Shown here piece after piece: positions 1 through 3,558 of a stretch of DNA of 5,115 bases. The DNA is from Faecalibacterium sp. (GTDB taxonomy: Bacteria > Bacillota > Clostridia > Oscillospirales > Ruminococcaceae): assembly GCA_017483235.1 (NCBI GenBank), contig JAFULE010000100.1, positions 1-5,115 on the forward strand. Reading direction: 5' to 3'. Below the pieces are notes generated by a model, which made no database searches, was not told the origin of the DNA, and was given only the letters and a program-made list of their open reading frames with translations. Each line of letters opens with the position of its first letter. The first letter of the stretch is position 1. A program made the position numbers and the translations under genes.

Positions 1-9
1 GTTTTGCAT
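1..9 (-). CDS. Start of an unidentified minus-strand gene (partial, off left edge)
   Basis: Only the first three codons are visible, reading Met-Gln-Asn on the minus strand with ATG at 9..7. The start is supported by a perfect Shine-Dalgarno AGGAGG (minus strand, 23..18) with an 8-nt spacer, and by an extended -10 element upstream (TGG then TAAAAT, minus strand 54..46). The gene is divergent from the acetyltransferase at 296. The product cannot be inferred from three residues. The call rests wholly on the initiation signals, so a chance match remains possible. Confidence 0.5.
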
Positions 10-45
10 ACGGCAAGCCTCCTGCTTTGAAACAGTATTTTGTTC

Positions 46-54
46 ATTTTACCA
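46..54 (-). promoter_or_regulatory. Candidate extended -10 promoter for the left-edge gene
   Basis: On the minus strand, TGG is followed directly by TAAAAT (54..46), which fits an extended -10 element. No convincing -35 hexamer sits 16-18 nt upstream, as is usual for extended -10 promoters. Transcription would begin near position 39, giving a leader of about 30 nt that contains the AGGAGG at 23..18. Confidence 0.35.
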
Positions 55-200
55 CAGCGGATCGCAATTGGGTAGCCTCGCGGGGTCAAATGCATTTTTC
101 GGCGGTTATTTCCCGGGAAAACAAGTTTTTTAACCAAAAAATATCCCCCGCAAAGCCGCGATGCTGCGCTGCAAATGCGCGGTGCGGCAGTGGGCGGCAG
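55..200. other. Divergent intergenic region, no gene seen
   Basis: This stretch lies between the left-edge minus-strand gene and the acetyltransferase promoter. It contains a perfect 12-bp palindrome, TTTCCCGGGAAA (109-120), loosely flanked by GGTTA (104-108) and TAACC (131-135). It also holds a GC-rich part (145-200) whose GCAAAGCCGC (150-159) recurs inverted at 248-257. The short open frames here show no ribosome binding site or recognisable protein. An operator or small RNA is possible, but I cannot support either. Confidence 0.3.
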
Positions 201-231
201 AAAAACCCCTCTTTTCAAAATCGGGGTTTTT
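201..231. terminator. Bidirectional terminator-like hairpin upstream of the acetyltransferase gene
   Basis: AAAAACCCC (201-209) pairs perfectly with GGGGTTTTT (223-231) around a 13-nt loop that can itself pair partly (TTT/AAA). It has an A-tract before and a T-tract after the GC core, so it could terminate transcription in either direction. No plus-strand gene lies upstream within the window, so what it would terminate is unclear. The candidate -35 of the next promoter falls inside its loop. The GC core is only four pairs, so efficiency is uncertain. Confidence 0.5.
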
Positions 232-241
232 CGTGTATAAT
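212..241 (+). promoter_or_regulatory. Promoter of the GNAT acetyltransferase gene
   Basis: A perfect -10 box, TATAAT (236-241), is preceded 18 nt upstream by TTTTCA (212-217), which matches four of six bases of the -35 consensus. The start site would be near 248, giving a leader of about 48 nt. That leader opens with a 6-bp hairpin, TGCGGC (247-252) with GCCGCA (262-267). The position argues that the gene starts at 296 and not at the in-frame ATG at 161. Confidence 0.6.
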
Positions 242-295
242 AGGGATGCGGCTTTGCAAATGCCGCACATTTTGTTTTACAAAGGCGGTGACTGC

Positions 296-781
296 ATGAC
301 CATTCGCGGTGCGACCCGGGCGGATCTGGATACCATCATGAAAATTTACGAGCACGCCCGTGCAGCCATGGCGGCCAACGGCAACCCCACCCAGTGGGGC
401 AGCAGCTACCCCACCCGCCAGATGATCGAGCAGGATATTCTGACCAACCGCCAGTTTCTGATGCTGACCCACGGCCAGCCCGAAGCGACATTCCATTTTT
501 CCACCGGCGACGACCCCACCTACGCTGCCATCGAAGGGGCCTGGCTGAACGACGCCCCCTATGGGGTGGTCCACCGGCTGGCAGCCGCCCCCGGTGCCAA
601 AAACGTGGCCGCCCGCATTTTTGACTGGGCCATGGAGCGGTGCGAAAATCTGCGCATCGACACCCACGAGCAAAATGCCCCCATGCGCCATCTGCTGGAA
701 AAGAACGGCTTTGCTTACTGCGGCACCATCATCGTGGAGGACGGCACCCCCCGCCGGGCCTATCACAAGGTAAAAGAATAA
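296..781 (+). CDS. GNAT family N-acetyltransferase
   Basis: A 161-residue cytosolic protein of the GNAT fold, expected to move an acetyl group from acetyl-CoA to an amine; the substrate is unknown. The N-terminal half begins with the typical IRGATRADLDTIMKIYEHAR strand-helix. It carries the conserved NGNPTQWG stretch (about 28-35) and a DPTYAAIEGAWLND region (about 73-86). The C-terminal half has VVHRLA (about 91-96), in the position of the acetyl-CoA-binding strand, then DTHEQNAPM and LLEKNGFAYCG (about 133-143), the usual end of the domain. The canonical pyrophosphate loop (R/Q-x-x-G-x-G/A) is poorly conserved, which is common in this subgroup. The start at 296 has AAAGGCGGTG (281-290) five bases upstream, one mismatch from the ideal site. 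An in-frame ATG at 161 lies upstream of the promoter and is unlikely. It appears monocistronic, with its own promoter and terminator. Confidence 0.9.
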   Translation: MTIRGATRADLDTIMKIYEHARAAMAANGNPTQWGSSYPTRQMIEQDILTNRQFLMLTHGQPEATFHFSTGDDPTYAAIEGAWLNDAPYGVVHRLAAAPGAKNVAARIFDWAMERCENLRIDTHEQNAPMRHLLEKNGFAYCGTIIVEDGTPRRAYHKVKE

Positions 782-788
782 AACGCAA

Positions 789-826
789 CGCCCCGCTGCC
801 AACCGGCAGCGGGGCGATTTGTTTTT
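789..826. terminator. Bidirectional intrinsic terminator between GNAT gene and azlD
   Basis: A perfect 12-bp stem, CGCCCCGCTGCC (789-800) with GGCAGCGGGGCG (805-816), closes on a 4-nt AACC loop. On the plus strand it is followed by ATTTGTTTTT, eight bases after the acetyltransferase stop. On the minus strand the stem is followed by TTGCGTTTTATT, so it can also end the azlC-azlD transcript, whose stop lies at 827..825. The T-tract is stronger in the plus direction. Confidence 0.88.
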
Positions 827-1151
827 ACAGCAGCCGCAAAAGCAGCATATAGCACAGGGTACCGCCGCCAATGCTTAAAAGTTCGCTGCGCTTCCACACG
901 TGCAGCGCGGCGGTGGCCGCCACACCCGCAAAAGCGGGCAGCCACTGGGCCGGGGCGGCAAAACCGGTGCCACGCAGGCAATAGATGACCAGCAACGCCA
1001 TCACCGCCGCAGGCAGGGTGCGGCTGACCGCCTGCATGCGGGGCGACAATTCCTTTTTACCGCCCAGCAGCACAAAGGGCAGTGCACGGGTCAGCAGAGT
1101 GCACAGGGCAGCCACCCCCACAAGGGCAGCCGCGTAGACAGTCTGGTTCAT
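825..1151 (-). CDS. azlD: AzlD family branched-chain amino acid export subunit
   Basis: A 108-residue, very hydrophobic membrane protein, the small partner of AzlC. AzlC and AzlD together export branched-chain amino acids (and toxic analogues) in characterised Gram-positive systems. I see about four membrane segments, roughly residues 4-27, 42-60, 66-84 and 90-107. The family-typical TLLTRALPFVLLGGK (about 18-32) follows the first segment, and short basic loops come after (KK at 32-33, KR near 87). The start ATG overlaps the azlC stop as ATGA (1151..1148), so the two are almost certainly translationally coupled. Longer in-frame extension to 1316 would run through azlC and is rejected. The length is normal for the family. 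The actual substrate here is inferred from the family only. Confidence 0.88.
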   Translation of the reverse strand: MNQTVYAAALVGVAALCTLLTRALPFVLLGGKKELSPRMQAVSRTLPAAVMALLVIYCLRGTGFAAPAQWLPAFAGVAATAALHVWKRSELLSIGGGTLCYMLLLRLL

Positions 1152-1843
1152 GGGGCAGCCTCCTCTCGGGTGGTGCGGCTCTGGCGCAGCCACAGGCCAG
1201 CGGCCGCCGCGGCCAGCGCCGGGATCAGAAACCGGTCCGGCCCAAGCAGCAGCAGTGCCGCTGCGCCGCACCCCAGCCCAAACAGGGCAGGGAAATGATC
1301 CTTGGCGGTAAGCCACTGCTCGGTAAAGATGGTAACGAACAGGGCAGTCATGGCAAAATCGATGCCGGTCAGGTCAAAGGGAATGATCTGACCCAGCGCC
1401 GCCCCCAGCACCGAGCCGCTGACCCACCACAGCTGGTCCAGCAGGGCGATCCACAGATACACCGGTTTTTCCCGCAGGCCGGCGGGAATTTTCAGGCTGC
1501 ACAGCAGCGAGTAGGTTTCGTCGGTGAGGGAAAAGATCAGATAAGGCCGGGCCGCGCCGAACTGCCGGAATTTTTCCACAAAGCTGACCCCGTAAAAAAT
1601 ATGCCGGCTGTTCACCGAAAGGGTCATCAGTGCGCAGGACAAAAGGCCCACCCCCGCTTTCAGCAGATCCACCAGCACAAACTGCATCGACCCGGCATAA
1701 ACCAGAGTGCTGATGCCCAGTGCCCACACCGGGCCAAACCCCGCCTGCTGCAGCAGCAGGCCAAAGGCCAGCCCCAAAAACACATAGCCGCACAGCACCG
1801 GCACGGTGCGGCGCAGCGCAAACCGAAATTCTTTCACGTCCAT
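1148..1843 (-). CDS. azlC: AzlC family branched-chain amino acid exporter, large subunit
   Basis: A 231-residue integral membrane protein that forms an amino acid exporter with AzlD. Family hallmarks are clear: VPVLCGYVFLGLAFGLLL (14-31), LVYAGSMQFV (47-56), LSVNSRHIFYG (75-85), SLTDETYSL (105-113), LLDQLWWVSGSVLGAALG (134-151) and GIDFAMTALFV (160-170). Hydrophobic stretches also lie at about 186-201 and 204-219. It is the first gene of the azlCD operon, driven by a promoter just upstream, and overlaps azlD by 4 bp. The start is uncertain by two codons. ATG at 1843 directly abuts the AAAAAGGGGG ribosome binding site with no spacer, whereas GTG at 1837 (codon 3) has 6 nt and gives the family-like N-terminus M-KEFRFAL. 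Translation may well begin at 1837. No regulator of the AsnC/Lrp type lies next to it. Confidence 0.92.
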   Translation of the reverse strand: MDVKEFRFALRRTVPVLCGYVFLGLAFGLLLQQAGFGPVWALGISTLVYAGSMQFVLVDLLKAGVGLLSCALMTLSVNSRHIFYGVSFVEKFRQFGAARPYLIFSLTDETYSLLCSLKIPAGLREKPVYLWIALLDQLWWVSGSVLGAALGQIIPFDLTGIDFAMTALFVTIFTEQWLTAKDHFPALFGLGCGAAALLLLGPDRFLIPALAAAAAGLWLRQSRTTREEAAP

Positions 1844-1866
1844 CCCCCTTTTTGCAGGATGGGTCT

Positions 1867-1895
1867 ATCCTATGCCCGCCGGGACCATTTGTCAA
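1867..1895 (-). promoter_or_regulatory. azlCD promoter
   Basis: On the minus strand a perfect -35 box, TTGACA (1895..1890), is followed after exactly 17 nt by TAGGAT (1872..1867), a four-of-six match to the -10 consensus. Transcription would start near 1860, leaving a leader of about 17-23 nt that contains the AAAAAGGGGG ribosome binding site. The -35 hexamer overlaps, by five bases, the -35 of the opposite-facing thioesterase promoter. Confidence 0.6.
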
Positions 1896-1917
1896 GCGGC
1901 AGCTTTCGCGGTATAAT
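1889..1917 (+). promoter_or_regulatory. Thioesterase gene promoter
   Basis: TTGTCA (1889-1894), a five-of-six match to the -35 consensus, is followed by exactly 17 nt and a perfect TATAAT (1912-1917). The start site would be near 1924, about 26 nt before the ATG at 1950. This is the best sigma-A type promoter in the window. Confidence 0.8.
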
Positions 1918-1949
1918 AGGGCCAGTATGGGAAAGGAGTGTATTTATTT

Positions 1950-2336
1950 ATGTTGGAAGTTGGTATTCGCGGCCGGCAGCATCAGGCTGTCACCCCCGAA
2001 AACACCGCCATGGCCATGGGCAGCGGCACTTTGCCGGTATTTGCCACCCCGGCACTGGTGGCCTTGGCCGAGCTGACCTGCTGGAAAAGCGTGGCGCCTC
2101 ATCTGGACGAGGGGGCCGGTACAGTGGGCATCAAGATGGAGATCGAGCACATTGCCCCCACCCCGGTGGGCATGCAGGTAAGCTGCGCCAGCGAGCTGAT
2201 CGCCGTTGAGGGGCGCAAGCTGGTGTTCCGGGTGGCCATGGAGGACGAGCGCGGCCCGGTGGGCAGCGGCCTGCACGAGCGCTTTATCGTCAACGAGCAG
2301 AAATTTGCCGCCAAAGCTCAGGGCCGGCTGGGCTGA
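1950..2336 (+). CDS. Hotdog-fold thioesterase, FlK-like
   Basis: A 128-residue cytosolic hotdog-fold protein that resembles FlK, the fluoroacetyl-CoA thioesterase, and its many relatives annotated only as thioesterase family proteins. It should hydrolyse an acyl-CoA or similar thioester. Against FlK (recalled from memory) the catalytic residues fall at a constant offset of nine: T33 (FlK T42) in VFATPALVALAE, E41 (E50), G60 (G69), H67 (H76) in IEHIAPTP and R111 (R120) in GSGLHERFIVNEQKF. The two phenylalanines that gate fluoroacetyl selectivity in FlK (F33 and F36) correspond to G24 and T27 here. A different substrate, such as a short acyl-CoA, is therefore more likely. The ribosome binding site AAAGGAG (1932-1938) sits 11 nt before ATG 1950, a little long; a GTG at 1938 overlaps that site and is unlikely. 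The gene is divergent from azlC, and its 3' end overlaps a convergent small gene by 19 bp. Confidence 0.9.
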   Translation: MLEVGIRGRQHQAVTPENTAMAMGSGTLPVFATPALVALAELTCWKSVAPHLDEGAGTVGIKMEIEHIAPTPVGMQVSCASELIAVEGRKLVFRVAMEDERGPVGSGLHERFIVNEQKFAAKAQGRLG

Positions 2337-2476
2337 TCGCCCTGCGGCAGCCGCAGCGGCGGGGGTGGGGCGTCCAGTACGGCCTGTTCGGCCGCCTGCT
2401 GGGCCTGCACCAGAATGCGAATGGCCTGTTCGCTGGCACGAAACAGGTCAAGATATTGTTGTTTATAGTCCGGCAT
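2318..2476 (-). CDS. Small hypothetical protein, convergent with the thioesterase gene
   Basis: A 52-residue protein not assigned to a family. It begins MPDYKQQYLDLFRASEQAIR. Residues 3-35 look like one long charged, glutamine- and alanine-rich helix (YLDLF, AIRILVQAQQAAEQAVL) that could be amphipathic or coil-forming. A proline-rich, disordered tail (APPPPLRLPQ, about 36-46) follows. There is no signal peptide or membrane segment. Initiation at ATG 2476..2474 is supported by AAGGGAG on the minus strand with a 7-nt spacer, and codon choice (CTG, GCC, CAG, GAC) matches the neighbours. Its last 19 bp overlap the thioesterase 3' end in antisense. An in-frame ATG at 2527 lacks a ribosome binding site and lies within the 2504-2540 hairpin. 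I recall similar short helical proteins in related Clostridia, but cannot verify this. Confidence 0.65.
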   Translation of the reverse strand: MPDYKQQYLDLFRASEQAIRILVQAQQAAEQAVLDAPPPPLRLPQGDQPSRP

Positions 2477-2503
2477 GGGGCAGCTCCCTTCGTTTTTATC
2501 ATC

Positions 2504-2544
2504 ACACCGCGCACCGATGGCACACACCGGTGCGCGGTGTTTTT
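2504..2544 (+). terminator. Strong intrinsic terminator downstream of the thioesterase gene
   Basis: ACACCGCGCACCG (2504-2516) pairs perfectly over 13 bp with CGGTGCGCGGTGT (2528-2540) around an 11-nt loop, followed by TTTTT (2540-2544). It works in the plus direction only, since no T-tract follows on the minus strand. It lies 167 nt past the thioesterase stop, on the far side of the small minus-strand gene. On the minus strand the same hairpin would sit in the small gene's leader, about 28 nt before its start. Confidence 0.78.
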
Positions 2545-2734
2545 AGTTTGCCCCAACCCGCCTTTTTTGCCCGGTGGGAAGGGTTGGTTCATAAAATGTT
2601 TTATTCGGTCGAAGCCGCAGCATTGAAATTTTAAATGTTGCCCATTTATTTTGCCGATACCGCTTGTGCTGTAGCCCAAATGCTGGTATGCTGTTTTTTG
2701 ACGCGCGCTCTTTGCTGCAGTAAAGCGAAGAAGT
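2545..2734. other. AT-richer intergenic region with candidate promoters for the C26 operon
   Basis: No gene is seen here; the region lies upstream of the peptidase C26 gene and the base composition drops in GC. Three plus-strand promoter candidates compete: TTGAAA (2623-2628) with TATTTT (2647-2652), spacer 18; TTGTGC with TATGCT (2687-2692), spacer 17; and TTGACG (2698-2703) with TAAAGC (2721-2726), spacer 17. None is decisive; the last has the best -35. A 7-bp inverted repeat, CCAACCC (2553-2559) with GGGTTGG (2581-2587), and ATAAAA-TG-TTTTAT (2591-2604) are also present, of unknown role. Confidence 0.35.
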
Positions 2735-2764
2735 GTGCCAGCTGATTCAAAGGGGATTTTCGCC

Positions 2765-3502
2765 ATGGCAAAACGACCGGTCATTGGGGTGCTGTCCACC
2801 CGCAAAGAGGGGCGCATTCTGCCTCATTATTACACCACCGGCCATTATATCGAGCAACTGGAGGCCGCCGGCGGCATTCCGGTGCAGCTGCCCCTCAGCC
2901 TTGCCACCGGCACCGCCCAGCTGACCGAATGGGTGGCGCTGTGCGACGGGTTTGTGCTGCCCGGCGGGGGTGACTTTTCCCCCATGTTTTACGGCGAAGC
3001 CCCTCTGCCCGGCTTTGAGCAGAAGTTTACCGAGTTTGATCTTCGCTGTCAGACCAACGAATTGAAGCTGATCCGCATGGCGGCAGCCGCCGGCAAGCCC
3101 ATGCTGGGCATCTGTCTGGGCGAGCAGGCCATCAACATGGCCTTTGGCGGCAGCCTGTATCAGGATATTCCCACACAGGTGGGCAAAAAGGTACGCCATC
3201 GCCAGATGCCCAACCAGCGCAGCAAGGTGACCCACAAGGTAACGCCGGTGCCGGGCAGCCTGCTGCACCGCATTGTGGGCGGCGAACAGATCTGGGTAAA
3301 CACCTATCACCATCAGGCAGTCAAGGCCATTGCCCCCGGCTTTGCAGCATCGGCCTTTGCCGACGACGGGTTGATCGAGGCCATTGAGTCGCCTGAAAAG
3401 CGGATTCTGGGCGTGCAGTGGCACCCGGAAAATCTGGCCGCCAACCGGCCCGAGGCCTTTGCCCTGTTCCGGTGGCTGGTAAACGAGGCGGCAGACCAAT
3501 AA
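2765..3502 (+). CDS. Peptidase C26 family gamma-glutamyl hydrolase (class I glutamine amidotransferase-like)
   Basis: A 245-residue cytosolic enzyme of the class I glutamine amidotransferase fold, peptidase C26 group. This group includes PuuD (gamma-glutamyl-GABA hydrolase) and folate gamma-glutamyl hydrolase. It should cleave a gamma-glutamyl amide bond. Features in order: an N-terminal RPVIGVL strand (4-10); FVLPGGGD (63-70), the oxyanion region; the nucleophile elbow GICLGEQ with C117; GGSLYQDI (128-135); VNTYHHQAV (178-186); and GVQWHPE with H220 and E222. C117, H220 and E222 make a complete triad, so the enzyme is probably active. The elbow reads LGE where PuuD-type enzymes usually have RGM or RGL, which may alter substrate choice. 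ATG 2765 has AAAGGGGA (2749-2756) with an 8-nt spacer; an in-frame GTG at 2735 has only a weak site. It is probably co-transcribed with the symporter 56 bp downstream. The exact substrate is unknown, so no gene symbol is given. Confidence 0.92.
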   Translation: MAKRPVIGVLSTRKEGRILPHYYTTGHYIEQLEAAGGIPVQLPLSLATGTAQLTEWVALCDGFVLPGGGDFSPMFYGEAPLPGFEQKFTEFDLRCQTNELKLIRMAAAAGKPMLGICLGEQAINMAFGGSLYQDIPTQVGKKVRHRQMPNQRSKVTHKVTPVPGSLLHRIVGGEQIWVNTYHHQAVKAIAPGFAASAFADDGLIEAIESPEKRILGVQWHPENLAANRPEAFALFRWLVNEAADQ

Positions 3503-3545
3503 CGGTAATCCCGCCCGATGCGGCGGCGAGATAGATGTGATGTAT

Positions 3546-3551
3546 GGAGGG
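3546..3551 (+). promoter_or_regulatory. Ribosome binding site that sets a TTG start for the symporter
   Basis: GGAGGG (3546-3551) lies 7 nt before TTG 3559, an ideal distance. The upstream in-frame ATG at 3544 overlaps this site and has no purine-rich site of its own. The signal therefore favours TTG 3559 as the true start. Confidence 0.7.
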
Positions 3552-3558
3552 AACAATT

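Noticed and set aside
109..120. TTTCCCGGGAAA palindrome as a regulator operator
   Set aside because: A single 12-bp palindrome with no second copy and no regulator gene in the window does not support naming an operator; it is recorded in the intergenic entry only.
161..295. N-terminal extension of the acetyltransferase from ATG 161
   Set aside because: The -10 box TATAAT at 236-241 and the terminator-like hairpin at 201-231 would lie inside the coding sequence. ATG 296 has a strong ribosome binding site and gives the normal family N-terminus.
27..299. 90-codon open frame upstream of the acetyltransferase
   Set aside because: It has no ribosome binding site, its composition is low-complexity and Cys/Arg-rich, and it crosses the promoter and hairpin.
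215..871. 218-codon minus-strand open frame opposite the acetyltransferase
   Set aside because: It is antisense to a conserved gene and passes through the terminator hairpin; the protein has no recognisable features.
1082..2209. 375-codon open frame on the plus strand opposite azlC
   Set aside because: It is a shadow of azlC and of part of the thioesterase gene, with Gln/Pro/His-rich composition and no recognisable domain. It also runs through the divergent promoter region.
2290..2817. 175-codon minus-strand open frame across the region before the C26 gene
   Set aside because: It runs through the 13-bp terminator hairpin, the small gene in another frame and the C26 start, with no domain or initiation signal.
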